Part shown: positions 49,064 to 57,655 of the stretch, one piece after another | How positions within the stretch are numbered: position 1 is the first letter of the stretch | Layout: each line of letters starts with the position of its first letter | Notes under the pieces: model-generated | The model's database searches: none | The model's input: only the letters and a program-made list of their open reading frames with translations | Told to the model about the DNA's origin: nothing | Program-made: the position numbers and the translations under genes | Assembly (NCBI RefSeq): GCF_020169515.1 | Contig: NZ_JAHMHW010000022.1 | Location: 1 to 64,000 of the forward strand | DNA length: 64,000 bases | Source of the DNA: Paenibacillus vietnamensis | GTDB lineage: Bacteria; Bacillota; Bacilli; Paenibacillales; Paenibacillaceae | Direction: 5' to 3'

Positions 49064-49772
49064 ATTGCTCCTCCTTCGGGACAGCCCCTTGCGCGCCGAT
49101 CCGGTCCAAAATGCGGTGAAGCGCATCGACGGACTGCCCGCTTCTGCCGGATTCCCGGCGAATTTGCTCTTCCGATTGAATATAAGGCGCGTCCGCCAGC
49201 TCTGCGGACCAATGCCTGAACATTTCCTCCATGCAGGCCGGCGTCGTCTCGAGATGGAATTGCAGCCCCAGCACATGCTCCCGATAGGAAAAAGCCTGCA
49301 CCCTGCAAGCCTCCGAGTAAGCCAGCAGCCTTGTCTCCTCCGGCAGCTCAAACGTATCGCCGTGCCACTGAAACGAGACGAACTCAGCGTCCAGCCCTTC
49401 CAGCCACGGATGGGATTCCTCCGTACGGAATACGCGGTGCCAGCCGATTTCCTTGTGTCTATTGCGGAACACGGGACTGCCGAGCAGCTCCGCCAGCATC
49501 TGAGCGCCGAAGCAAATGCCGAGCACCTTGATGCCGCGGTCGACCGCCCGCTTCACGAACATCTTCTCCTCCGCAAGCCACGGATATGCGGCATCTTCGT
49601 ACACACTCATCGGCCCGCCGCATACGATCAGCAGATCCAGGCCGTCCAGCCATTCCCGGCGCACTCCCAGAGCCGGATCGCGGACCTCGAGGCGATGGCC
49701 GCCCTTCCTTGCCCAAGAAGCAAACGCATAATCATCGTCAAAATCAAAATGTCTAAAAGCCAGGATTCTCAT
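49032..49772 (-). CDS. class I glutamine amidotransferase-like protein
   Basis: A 246-residue protein of the type 1 glutamine amidotransferase (GuaA-like) fold, with nucleophile Cys87 in GICFGAQ and His173/Glu175 in LQFHLETTP, thus a complete catalytic triad. Stand-alone members often hydrolyse gamma-glutamyl compounds or pass ammonia to a partner enzyme. No obvious synthase partner is next to it. It overlaps the FusB-like gene. Confidence 0.9.
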   Translation of the reverse strand: MRILAFRHFDFDDDYAFASWARKGGHRLEVRDPALGVRREWLDGLDLLIVCGGPMSVYEDAAYPWLAEEKMFVKRAVDRGIKVLGICFGAQMLAELLGSPVFRNRHKEIGWHRVFRTEESHPWLEGLDAEFVSFQWHGDTFELPEETRLLAYSEACRVQAFSYREHVLGLQFHLETTPACMEEMFRHWSAELADAPYIQSEEQIRRESGRSGQSVDALHRILDRIGAQGAVPKEEQYGEVYPKPSI

Positions 49773-49898
49773 TGTCCCGTCTCCTTCCGTACCTTCGCAC
49801 GGTTTTTGACAATGATTATAATCCCGTTATTCAGGATAATGAATGGGAATTTCCCGAATATCGGGAAAACTGAAATTTATTTTGGCATAATCCGCTTG

Positions 49899-50672
49899 CT
49901 AGCTGCGGTTCAGCCTATAGCGGTATCCGAGCTCGTTCGAGATGCGCTCGGCGTATTTTTTGACAAGCTGGCTGTTCCGCTCGATCGTCTCTTCCGTGAA
50001 CCGGAGCGTCGGGCCCGCCACGTTCAAGGAGCCGATCACCGTGTTCTCATAGGAGAAAATCGGCGCCCCGATGCCGGTCGTGCCTTCGGTCGCCTCTCCG
50101 TCCGTCATCGCATAGCCGCGTTCGTGGATGAGTGAAATTTCGTACTCGATATAGGACCGGGTCAGCGGCTTCAGCGACGGCGCCCGCTCCCAATCCGCCC
50201 CGTCCAATAACGCTTCCTGCGCTTTACGGGGAAGGTAAGCGAGAATGACCCGGTTCGACGCCCCAATATAGAGAGGCAGCTTCAGGCCGATCGGCTCGGA
50301 GATTTTTAAAATTTGCGGCGAGTCGACCGAATCGATATAGACGCCCTCCGCATTTTCGCGCGTGGCCAGGTAAACCGTCTCCTTCGTCTTGTGCGACAGC
50401 TCCTCCATGAAAGGCCGGGCTACGGTGCGCAGCATCAAGCTGTCCCACATCAGAAAGCCGTATTTCATAATCGATAGGCCGAGCTTATATTTCTTCGTCT
50501 TCGCATTTTGCGAGACAAAGCCGTGTTCCACCAATGAGCCTAAAATGCGATGAACGCTTTGCACCGGCATGTCGAGCTCGCGGCTGATTTCGGTCACGCT
50601 CATTTCCTTCTCGGTCCCTTGGGGCAGCAGCAGATCCAGCATTTGAATCGCCTTGGTTATGACGCCTGACAT
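49899..50672 (-). CDS. IclR-family transcriptional regulator
   Basis: A 257-residue regulator: N-terminal winged helix (SVTEISRELDMPVQSVHRILGSLVEHGFVSQ) and C-terminal effector domain (KETVYLATRENAEGVYIDSV, GYAMTDGEATEGTTGIGAPIF, SLNVAGP) as in IclR/KdgR. It binds a small effector, typically a keto-acid or sugar acid. The nearest divergent gene is 470 bases away across repeat DNA, so its target is not clear. Confidence 0.93.
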   Translation of the reverse strand: MSGVITKAIQMLDLLLPQGTEKEMSVTEISRELDMPVQSVHRILGSLVEHGFVSQNAKTKKYKLGLSIMKYGFLMWDSLMLRTVARPFMEELSHKTKETVYLATRENAEGVYIDSVDSPQILKISEPIGLKLPLYIGASNRVILAYLPRKAQEALLDGADWERAPSLKPLTRSYIEYEISLIHERGYAMTDGEATEGTTGIGAPIFSYENTVIGSLNVAGPTLRFTEETIERNSQLVKKYAERISNELGYRYRLNRS

Positions 50673-50797
50673 TCGCTTCCCCCTTTCTCCGGCTGAATGC
50701 GTTGGTCCGCCTTATGCCTCTATCATCTCATATTCGTGCGGCAATCGTAAATCCGCAGGCTTTGCGGGATAAGCGGCTTTTTTGAGCTGTGCCTGTC

Positions 50798-51068
50798 AAC
50801 AAAATAACTGGATTGGATACCCTTATTTTTGAGGAGGCATCCATCTTTGGTGAAGTAGCTGGATTTGATGTATTTAATTCGCACCAACTGCCCAAAATCA
50901 CGGTTATTCGTCGATTTATATACACTCCATACAGTTATTTTAGTTAGTTGGGGGAAAAAGCTGAAATTAGATGTACAAAATCCATTTATTCGTTTATTCA
51001 GCAAACTGAAACTCGAATACTGCTGTAACCATTCTCCCGTCGCAAACGTCTCTACATATAGCAAATAG
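50798..51068. repeat. intergenic modular repeat region, family C (locus 2)
   Basis: Units with the core TAACTGGATTGGATAC (50800), TAGCTGGATTTGATGTAT (50857), AGCTGAAATTAGATGTAC (50960) and reversed copies (ACAGTTATTT near 50932) occur at about 40-60 base intervals. They match the 45731-45955 region. The surrounding 50673-51140 holds no gene that I can support. Confidence 0.6.
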
Positions 51069-51149
51069 AATCCATCATGCAGCAAGTACAATCCGACATG
51101 CAGGCCAGTCGAATTTACGAACCCCCTCATCCAGGAGGCGATGTCTGTT

Positions 51150-52043
51150 ATGCGAAAGTTGATGCTTATTCTCGCGATTGTCCTGTCGTTCATGCTGACC
51201 GCATGCGGACATTCGGCTAAAGGCGGAGCCAGCGAGCAGCCGCCGGAACGGCCGCGGGAAGCCGATCCCGCCATCGCGGCGCTTTCCAGCACTATCGGAA
51301 ATACAGATACGATCCGGCAATCCGGCATGCTGCCGCGCGACAAGGGGCTGGAGGCAGCCGGCGATTACGGGCCGCGTACCGGAAAATGGTTCGAAGGAGA
51401 CGGCGGCTTTAATCTTATCGCTTCGTTTTCTGCCGGGGAACAAGAAGCAGGCAGCACGGTCGGCGCCGCTTTAAACGAAGTGCCGAAGGACAGGTCCGTC
51501 CGGTTTCAGCTGACGAGCCGGGATGAGGCCGGCAAACGGAAGGAGTTAATCGAAGAATACACGGCGGCGGAAGGGGATCCCGTATACGGGCGGGCTGATT
51601 TTACGGCCAAGCTGCCCACGGAAGCGAACGTAAACTATTTGTTGAGCATTGAAATTTTGACGGCCGACGGGAAGGTCGAGGATACCTTTTTAACCCCGCT
51701 GTATGTCCCGTATCATGAGCTGAACGTCAAGCTGACAGTGGATGCTCCGGCAAAAGGATCCGGCGAAACCCTTCTCCGCTTGTACAATGCAGGTCCGGCC
51801 TCTTTGTTTTTCGGATATGGCTATTCGATCTACCGCCTGGAGAAGGAGGGCTGGACGATCGTGCCGGACGACGAACGGGCAGTCGACGCGATCGGGATCC
51901 AGCTGGACCCAGGCAAAACCTTCGAGGAGAAGGTTTTCCTGCCTAACAGCCTCTCTCCCGGGAAATATCGCATCGCCAAAAGCTTCGACGGATACGAAAC
52001 CGACTTAAGCACGCGGCTGGCGGCTGACTTCGAAATACGGTAG
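51150..52043 (+). CDS. lipoprotein with immunoglobulin-like C-terminal domain
   Basis: A 297-residue lipoprotein: signal peptide MRKLMLILAIVLSFMLTACG with the lipidated Cys at 19. The mature protein has a beta-rich middle part (FNLIASFSAGEQEAGSTVGAAL, SVRFQLTSRD) and a C-terminal Ig-like domain (LLRLYNAGPASLFFGYGYSIYRLEKEGWTIVPDD ... SPGKYRIAKSFDGYE) of the kind found in many Bacillota lipoproteins. A start at 51141 (MSV...) is possible, but its AGGAGG would be only 2 bases away. No ligand or partner can be inferred. Confidence 0.78.
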   Translation: MRKLMLILAIVLSFMLTACGHSAKGGASEQPPERPREADPAIAALSSTIGNTDTIRQSGMLPRDKGLEAAGDYGPRTGKWFEGDGGFNLIASFSAGEQEAGSTVGAALNEVPKDRSVRFQLTSRDEAGKRKELIEEYTAAEGDPVYGRADFTAKLPTEANVNYLLSIEILTADGKVEDTFLTPLYVPYHELNVKLTVDAPAKGSGETLLRLYNAGPASLFFGYGYSIYRLEKEGWTIVPDDERAVDAIGIQLDPGKTFEEKVFLPNSLSPGKYRIAKSFDGYETDLSTRLAADFEIR

Positions 52044-52052
52044 TTTTCTCAG

Positions 52053-52093
52053 ACAAAAAAGAAAAGACTGCGACAGTGTGCGTCTACAGTCTT
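52053..52093 (-). terminator. terminator of the DUF2203 gene
   Basis: AAGACTG (52064-52070) pairs with CAGTCTT (52087-52093), extended by partial inner pairing; the minus strand continues CTTTTCTTTTTTG. Confidence 0.6.
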
Positions 52094-52144
52094 ATATTTG
52101 CGGCCGAGAATCGGAGCAGAGCCGGCATTAAGCTGGCCGGCCGT

Positions 52145-52564
52145 TCAATTCCCTTCCTCCGGATACGGCTTGCGTCCGGCAAACCCGTCGTTCCAGCCGT
52201 GATAGTGGGTGGCTCTCTCCTCGCCTTCCTTCCAGCAGATCAGCACCTCTTCCCCGTCCAGCTCGGCCGGAAAATCGATCAGGCCGGGGCTGACCATTTT
52301 GAGCAGCACGCCTTTGCGCTTGAAATTTTCAATGAGGAGATCCGTTTCCATTTTCATAAATTCCAGTCGGCTTTCCGTTTCGAAAAAAGGGTCATGCTTC
52401 CCGTCAGGCGACTGAAACGCCTGCTTGTGAATCGCTTTCATTTTCTGGTACTCCAGCAGCAGCGTCTCAAACTTGCCGGATGCGTCCTGCAGCTGCCGAA
52501 GATCCTCCTTCAGCCGCGGCAGCAGCGCGTTCGCTTCCTCCAGCGTGAACAGCTTCTTGACCAC
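52145..52564 (-). CDS. DUF2203 protein
   Basis: A 139-residue helical protein with VKKLFTLEEANALLPRLKEDL at the N-terminus and ETDLLIENFKRKGVLLKMVSPGLIDFPAELDGEEVLICWKEGEE at the C-terminus, the characteristic ends of DUF2203. The family is widespread in bacteria and has no known function; the C-terminal GLIDFPA...CW region looks like a binding site. Cytoplasmic, single gene. Confidence 0.88.
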   Translation of the reverse strand: MVKKLFTLEEANALLPRLKEDLRQLQDASGKFETLLLEYQKMKAIHKQAFQSPDGKHDPFFETESRLEFMKMETDLLIENFKRKGVLLKMVSPGLIDFPAELDGEEVLICWKEGEERATHYHGWNDGFAGRKPYPEEGN

Positions 52565-52664
52565 GATTGATCACTCCTTTTATATTAATTTTGGCTATGG
52601 TCTATAGCAGGATAGTAGCAGGCAATACTAGAATGGGTTATGAATCTATATTAGAGGTGAACGC

Positions 52665-53327
52665 ATGCCAATTTCAACCTATTCCGAGTTTATTCAGCAG
52701 ATAAAACACTATAAAATTTTTCCGTTTTCCGATTTGATCCCCGATCACCCTTCGCTGACGGCGATTACCGCCGATAACGCCTGGCATACCGGCACAGAGC
52801 TTGATCCCTGGCTGTGGCGGGTCCGGGTCGTTAAGGACGAGCATGCGGCTTATGCGAAATTTTTCGGTTCCAAGCTGACGTTTATCCAAACGGAGCTGTT
52901 CCCTTCCGTCAGAGCGCTGCTGGCGAAGGGCAAAAGCCCTCAGGAAAGGTACAGGGACGGCATGATGTCGCAGCACGCCATCCATCTGTATTCGATCATC
53001 GCGGAGGCCGGCACAATCGACTCCCGCCAATTGCGCAAGGCGTCCGGCCTGACGGACAACGAGCAGAAGAAGGAGTATGAGAAGGCGCTTGTCGAGCTGC
53101 AAAATTTTGCGGATATCGTCATTACGGGGGCGCAGGAGGCCGATTTCGAGGGAGGCTGGAGCAGCATGTGCTTCGAAAGCTCCGAGCACTGGCTGCAGGA
53201 GACGCTGGGCAGACAGACCGATCCGCAGCGGGAGCTCGCGGACATCCGGGCAGCGGTACAGGAGGAATTAAGCGGCGTTTGTTCGGAGAAAGCGATGAAG
53301 TATTTGGGCAAAAAGCTGGGGTGGTGA
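52665..53327 (+). CDS. AlkZ/YcaQ-related winged-helix protein
   Basis: A 220-residue protein whose middle part (AIHLYSIIAEAGTIDSRQLRKASGLTDNEQKKEYEKALVELQNFADIVITGAQ) resembles the winged-helix segment of AlkZ/YcaQ DNA glycosylases. The QxQ catalytic motif of active AlkZ (first lobe) is not visible; N-terminal residues instead read PDHPSLTAITADNAWHTGTELDPWLWRVRVV. It is probably an inactive or otherwise specialised relative rather than a glycosylase. GAGGTG precedes the ATG. Confidence 0.65.
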   Translation: MPISTYSEFIQQIKHYKIFPFSDLIPDHPSLTAITADNAWHTGTELDPWLWRVRVVKDEHAAYAKFFGSKLTFIQTELFPSVRALLAKGKSPQERYRDGMMSQHAIHLYSIIAEAGTIDSRQLRKASGLTDNEQKKEYEKALVELQNFADIVITGAQEADFEGGWSSMCFESSEHWLQETLGRQTDPQRELADIRAAVQEELSGVCSEKAMKYLGKKLGW

Positions 53328-53495
53328 GCCGGGAGCCGGCACGCCTTTAGGAGTCAAATAATAAAAAGGGCCAACTGGCTCGACGAATCGATCGCTGCCG
53401 GATGGCCCTGCTAGTATATGTTGCCGTCAATGTCGGCTTCCTCTCGCAGCTGGAATGCACGTTTTGCATCAGAAGACGAGTGAGGTTGTATGGCG

Positions 53496-53640
53496 GAGTG
53501 CTCTGCTGCAGTTTTTGCAACAGAAGCACCGGAGATTCGCAGCTGCACCTGATTATGACCAGCTTCTACTGCAGGGAATGCAGCAGAAGCTGCGCCTGAG
53601 CACGCCATGTAAGGTTTTGGATGTACTTTATACAGCAGAA
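53496..53640. repeat. intergenic modular repeat region, family A (locus 2)
   Basis: CTGCTGCAG-TTTTTGCAACAGA at 53501, CTGCAGGGAATGCAGCAGA near 53567 and CAGCAGAA near 53633 recall the units at 14334-14526, which include CGCTGCAGTTTCTGCAGCAG. It lies between the convergent AlkZ-like and anti-sigma genes. The 53328-53495 part shows no feature I recognise. Confidence 0.5.
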
Positions 53641-53690
53641 CGCTGACAACCTCCCGCCTACCGCCTGCCTCATCCGCAACAATAATAAAC

Positions 53691-54428
53691 TTACAGCACA
53701 GCTTCCGTTCCGAACGCCTTCGGGCCGCGCGGCCGGTCGCCCCACTCGTCGGGCTCCAGCGTAATGCCGATCCGGTCGTAAGCCAGCTCCTCGGCACCGA
53801 CCGCCATCGTCAGCAGGCCGACGCCTTTGTCATCGACTCGGAACGTGCCCGCGCTTGTGCGCACTCCGTCCCGGACAAGCCACACCTGGTAGGCCTCCTC
53901 ATCCTTGGTCTCCTGCGCCCCGAACACATAGACGACGAACTGCCTGCTTTGCCCGTTATCGACAATGCAGGCGACGCCGTACGCATTGGTTTTCCCGCCG
54001 GGCTCCGCCTTCAGCATGTTCAGCTGTACGATCTGGGAGGCCGGTACTTCCAAGGCCTGCTCAATCGTCGGCACGGCCGGCTCCCGCTCTATCCAGGGAT
54101 TAGGCCACAGCGTTCCGGCGCAAAAAACAACCGCCGCCGCCGCGACAGCAAGCGCCGGCTTCCTCCAGCCGCTGACTTTTGACCCCCTGCGCCTTGGCGC
54201 GGCCTTGGCCGCTGTCATAATCCGTTCCTTCAAATCCCGCGGAGGTTCGAGCAGATCCATATCCGTAGGCAGCGCCTCCCATACGATTTGCCATTCGGCC
54301 AGCTCCTGCCTGCAGGAGCCGCAGCTTTGCAAATGAGCTTCGAATGCCGCTTTTTCCTCTTCTGTGCAGGCGCCGGATATGTAGTCGAGCAATCCGCCGC
54401 AATCGTTGATGTTCGTTTCGCCGCTCAT
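53691..54428 (-). CDS. anti-sigma factor with zinc-finger-like motif and RskA-like domain
   Basis: A 245-residue membrane protein. The N-terminal ZAS-type domain has the HxxxCxxC motif in EAHLQSCGSCRQEL. One membrane helix follows (about 90-107: ALAVAAAAVVFCAGTLW) and then an extracellular anti-sigma K (RskA-like) domain with YQVWLVRDGVRTSAGTFRVDDKGVG. It binds the ECF factor encoded just upstream (1 base between stop and start) and holds it at the membrane until a signal arrives, probably by regulated proteolysis as in the family. Confidence 0.92.
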   Translation of the reverse strand: MSGETNINDCGGLLDYISGACTEEEKAAFEAHLQSCGSCRQELAEWQIVWEALPTDMDLLEPPRDLKERIMTAAKAAPRRRGSKVSGWRKPALAVAAAAVVFCAGTLWPNPWIEREPAVPTIEQALEVPASQIVQLNMLKAEPGGKTNAYGVACIVDNGQSRQFVVYVFGAQETKDEEAYQVWLVRDGVRTSAGTFRVDDKGVGLLTMAVGAEELAYDRIGITLEPDEWGDRPRGPKAFGTEAVL

Positions 54429-54429
54429 C

Positions 54430-54999
54430 TCATAGCTCCCCCTTTGCCGCCAGATGCCTTCGTAATATTTTCAAAGTCTGATGAAGCCTGTTCTTTATAG
54501 TTCCAAGCGGCTGGTCGTACAGCTGCGACAGCTCGCTTAAGCTATACCCCTGCCAGTAAAAATGCTCGAGCAGCGTCTTCTGCTGCTTGGATAAATGCAG
54601 GCAAGCCTGCTGAATTTGCTCCCGCACGGAATCGCGGACGACATGCTCCTCGGGCGACAGCGCATGAGTGTCGGGCAGCTCCAGAAGCCTTTCCTTCGTC
54701 AGCTGAACGAGACCGCTGGCGTTTCTTCGCTGTTTGCGGATAAAGTCCGTCGTGATGTTGCGGGTTAACGTCAACAGCCAGCTCGTAAAACGTCCCTTCT
54801 CGGGGTTGTATTCCGCTTCCGTCGTCCACAGCCGCATAAACACCGCCTGGGCGATATCCTTCGCGGCGGCTTCGTCCCGGACCGCTTTATAGGCGAAGGA
54901 ATATACAAGCGCCCCATACCGGTCATAGAGAACGGACAGCGCTTTATTCCTGCCCTTCCGGATGAGCTGCATCAGCTCGTGATCGGTCAGATTATTCAT
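54430..54999 (-). CDS. ECF-type sigma factor paired with the anti-sigma factor
   Basis: A 189-residue sigma-70 family ECF factor: region 2 about 15-85 (ALVYSFAYKAVRDEAAAKDIAQAVFMRLW, TSWLLTLTRNITTDFIRK) and region 4 about 125-180 (LSKQQKTLLEHFYWQGYSLSELSQLYDQPLGTIKNRLHQTLKILR). The group resembles SigK/RskA pairs. The start at 54999 has GGAGGG at 7 bases; a hairpin precedes it. It probably controls the two cupredoxin genes upstream and its own unit; no signal is known. Confidence 0.93.
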   Translation of the reverse strand: MNNLTDHELMQLIRKGRNKALSVLYDRYGALVYSFAYKAVRDEAAAKDIAQAVFMRLWTTEAEYNPEKGRFTSWLLTLTRNITTDFIRKQRRNASGLVQLTKERLLELPDTHALSPEEHVVRDSVREQIQQACLHLSKQQKTLLEHFYWQGYSLSELSQLYDQPLGTIKNRLHQTLKILRRHLAAKGEL

Positions 55000-55040
55000 C
55001 GAATAGCCCTCCACGACAGGCTTGTTTTGTTCATCTTATC

Positions 55041-55080
55041 AGAAGAGGGAGCAGCCGTGAACAGCTGCTCCCGCACTTCT
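55041..55080 (-). terminator. hairpin between cupredoxin lipoprotein and sigma factor genes
   Basis: GGGAGCAGC (55047-55055) pairs perfectly with GCTGCTCCC (55064-55072), extended by AGAAG/CTTCT. It overlaps the stop region of the lipoprotein gene. The T content after the stem is moderate, so it may only reduce read-through into the sigma factor gene. Confidence 0.55.
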
Positions 55081-55754
55081 TATTTCACGACGATCGTTCC
55101 CCGCATGCCGGGATGGGGCTGGCAATAGTAGCCGAACTCCCCGGTCTTGTTGAAGGTTACCGTCTTGCTTTCCTTTTGCGCCAGCAAACCGGTGTCGAAC
55201 GACCCGTCATCCGCGGTAGCCGTGTGGCTGACCTCGTCTTTGTTAATAAAAGTTACGGTATCGCCTTTGGAAATTTCCAGCGTCTCCGGCGAGAAAGCGA
55301 AGTTCGTAATTTCGACCGTATGAGCGGTCGCCTTCTCCGCCGGTTTGGCGGTTGCCGGCGCCGGTGCCTCGGAAGCCTTTGGCGTCGGCTTCGCAGACGG
55401 CGCTGCGGACGGCTTGTCCGACTGATGCGGCTTGTCCGTTTTTTCAGGCTTTTCGGTTTTCTCGGGTTTCTCGGTTTTTTCAGGCTTTTCGGTCCGCTCC
55501 GGTTTTTCCGTCGAAGCCGCCGTTGCCTCCGGACTTGACGAAGGAGAGGCCGTACCCGCCGCTTCCGTCGTCGCATGAGCGCCGTGCCCGTCCGAGGCTT
55601 CAGGGCTTGCCGAAGGAGCTGCCGCTGCGGATGACTGAGGCGTTTCCTGCGCCTGCCCTGCCGCCGGAGCATCCGTCGACGCCCCGCAGCCCGCTGCAAA
55701 CAGAAGACAAAGCATTAGAACAAGCCAGCTATAGATGCGGGCTTTCCTTCTCAT
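55080..55754 (-). CDS. cupredoxin-domain lipoprotein with charged repeat spacer
   Basis: A 224-residue lipoprotein: signal peptide and lipobox FAAGC (Cys23), a Ser/Ala/Pro-rich spacer, a charged repeat EKPEKTEKP (about 83-108, three to four copies) and a C-terminal cupredoxin domain (about 145-224). The copper ligands are visible: His in EVSHTAT and Cys, His, Met in YYCQPHPGM, the set of type 1 blue copper proteins. It should hold a copper ion outside the cell, at the end of a long flexible wall-spanning arm, for electron transfer. It starts 4 bases after the stop of the larger cupredoxin gene. Confidence 0.92.
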   Translation of the reverse strand: MRRKARIYSWLVLMLCLLFAAGCGASTDAPAAGQAQETPQSSAAAAPSASPEASDGHGAHATTEAAGTASPSSSPEATAASTEKPERTEKPEKTEKPEKTEKPEKTDKPHQSDKPSAAPSAKPTPKASEAPAPATAKPAEKATAHTVEITNFAFSPETLEISKGDTVTFINKDEVSHTATADDGSFDTGLLAQKESKTVTFNKTGEFGYYCQPHPGMRGTIVVK

Positions 55755-55758
55755 GGCC

Positions 55759-57351
55759 TCACCCTCCCTTTACAATGATTTGCCCCGTCATAAACGCCTT
55801 ATGGGGCTCGCAGAAATAATTATAGGTTCCCGGCTGATCGAAGGTGACGGTAAAGGAGTCGCCTTTGGCCAGCAGCGGTACGGAGAAGGAGCCGTCCAGC
55901 GCAACCGCGTTATGCTTCATTTCGTCGAGGTTCGTGAAAATCACCTTCGATCCTGCTTCTATCGTAAGCGGCTCGGTGCCGAACGAAAACTCCTTGATGT
56001 CGATCCGGTACGTCTTCATTTCCGCCGACGCGCTCGTTCCTTCGAATTTGGCCGGGTCGACCGTGAACCAGACATCTCCCACACCTTGCCCTAACAAATC
56101 GCCATGCGCTTTGTCCTTAATGAAATAATAGAGCGGGAAGCTTTTGAAAGAGGCTTGCTTGCTTCCGTCGGAGCGGGTAACCGTGCCGATGTCATCTGCG
56201 TCCACCGTAGTCGGGACGCCGGCTGCCGTAGTCGAGTACGCCGGCCAGTTAACCAGGCAATTGCCCTCGCAGACGCTGCTTCCGCGCGGATCCTTATCGA
56301 AATAGTAGAGCGCCCGGCCGTAATCGTCCGTCAAGTAGAGGCCCGCCGTCTTTGATGCGCCGATCATAACCGCATAATCGGATTTCGCCGCAAACCAGAC
56401 TCCGCCTACCGCTTCGCCGGTCACGTCTCCTGCCTTGCTGTCCTTTACGAAATAATAGAGAGGCCAGTTTTTATAGGTAAGCTGCTTCGTGCCGTCCGTG
56501 CGGGTCAACACTCCGAAATCGGCTTTATCCAGCCAGGCCGGAATTTGCAGGTGCTCGCTGTAGAAGACAGGCCAGTTTTTCAGGCAATCCGCCGTGCAGG
56601 AATTAACGTCCTCCGCATCCTTCGAGAAAAAGTAGAGCGCGCGGTCGTTTTGATCGGTAAAATAAGTCCCCAGCTTTTCATTGCGGCCAAGCTCGATTCT
56701 CTCCCCCTGCGGCAGCTCCGCACCCGGTGCAATGACGCCGCTTGCCTGCAGCGAATCGAACAGCGTGCCGCCTTCCTTCGTACCGGCCGATAAAGCTTCG
56801 ACGATCGCGGTTGCCAAATGCGCGTTGACCAGGGACGTATTCCCGGCGATGCGGTCTATGCCCAGCGTTGCGGCAAACGGCTCCGTATCCCGGTAAGCAA
56901 AGTCCTGACTGGACCGGTAGCCGAGGTTTTCCAGCAGCACCTTGTACAATTGCCGGGAGCTGATTCGGGTATTCGGCTCGAAACGGTTGCCGCCGGTGCC
57001 CTGCCAGCCCAGCTCCGGATGGTTCTTCAGGTAGGCCAGTATGGGCCGGTTAGCCTTTCCCGCGCTTCCTTCGTCCGAGAACGTCGTGCCGCCGGTGAAA
57101 GCCTGCGCCTCCTGCAGCTTGCCGTTCAGCCGGAGTGAAATGATGGCGGCCTGCATTCTCGTCGAGCTTTTGCTCAGATAAGCCTCGCTCATGCCGGAAC
57201 CGTCGCCGATCAGCAGGCCCAGCCCGAACGCCGTGTCGGCGTCGGATCGGATGCCCGCCCCCGCTTCCGCGGACGCCGTGCCGAGCGGTCCCGCAACGAA
57301 CGTCAAACACATGGCGGAGATTAAAGCTATTTTTTTCAAATGCGATAACAT
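55759..57351 (-). CDS. secreted protein with SLH-like, lipoprotein_15 repeats and cupredoxin domain
   Basis: A 530-residue secreted protein: signal peptide (about 1-29), SLH-like segment (about 30-190, with TFSDEG and RISSRQLYKVLLENLGY), four COG4315/Lipoprotein_15-type repeats (about 220-425: YFTDQNDRALYFFSKDAED...CLKNWPVF, LTRTDGTKQLTYKNWPLYYFVKD, and a second such pair) and a cupredoxin domain at the C-terminus with His in EMKHNAV and Cys-His-Met in FCEPHKAFM. The repeat family is secreted and of unknown function; combination with a copper protein hints at a redox role at the cell surface. The second ATG (57351) is used because GGAGG lies 8 bases away from it. Confidence 0.88.
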   Translation of the reverse strand: MLSHLKKIALISAMCLTFVAGPLGTASAEAGAGIRSDADTAFGLGLLIGDGSGMSEAYLSKSSTRMQAAIISLRLNGKLQEAQAFTGGTTFSDEGSAGKANRPILAYLKNHPELGWQGTGGNRFEPNTRISSRQLYKVLLENLGYRSSQDFAYRDTEPFAATLGIDRIAGNTSLVNAHLATAIVEALSAGTKEGGTLFDSLQASGVIAPGAELPQGERIELGRNEKLGTYFTDQNDRALYFFSKDAEDVNSCTADCLKNWPVFYSEHLQIPAWLDKADFGVLTRTDGTKQLTYKNWPLYYFVKDSKAGDVTGEAVGGVWFAAKSDYAVMIGASKTAGLYLTDDYGRALYYFDKDPRGSSVCEGNCLVNWPAYSTTAAGVPTTVDADDIGTVTRSDGSKQASFKSFPLYYFIKDKAHGDLLGQGVGDVWFTVDPAKFEGTSASAEMKTYRIDIKEFSFGTEPLTIEAGSKVIFTNLDEMKHNAVALDGSFSVPLLAKGDSFTVTFDQPGTYNYFCEPHKAFMTGQIIVKGG

Positions 57352-57389
57352 AATCATTTCCTCCCTTTTTCATAGGTTCATATAGAGAT

Positions 57390-57416
57390 AACGATGAGGG
57401 AGAAAGAACGGTTTGA
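57390..57416 (-). promoter_or_regulatory. possible ECF promoter of the cupredoxin genes
   Basis: On the minus strand TCAAAC (57411-57416), 17 bases, CGTT (57390-57393). AAAC/CGT elements are typical of ECF promoters, but the match is short and the adjacent sigma factor has no known consensus here. Confidence 0.35.
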
Positions 57417-57596
57417 CGCGAAAATAAAAAAATTTGCCATAACGTATCCTCTGTCCTCGCCCCCCGCTAATAGAGCGTTTTCTCCAAAAATAGCGGATTC
57501 ACGGTCCGCTGAACGCGCCGCAAACAACCAGGCAATCCGGCGCTGAGCGAGAGCTGAACTCGAGTAACCAAGCGGCATTGAGGCTGTCCGGCTCAT

Positions 57597-57624
57597 TTGC
57601 TCATCCCCGCCCATGCGATATAAT
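57597..57624 (+). promoter_or_regulatory. sigma-A promoter of the ParB-like gene
   Basis: TTGCTC (57597-57602), 16 bases, TATAAT (57619-57624), about 30 bases upstream of the ParB-like start. The other 57420-57596 bases show no feature I recognise. Confidence 0.6.
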
Positions 57625-57655
57625 AGGAAAACCACCATACCGAAGGAGACCAGAT

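Noticed and set aside
49065..50135. Plus-strand frame opposite the amidotransferase and IclR genes
   Set aside because: Antisense shadow extending over an intergenic region, without start signal.
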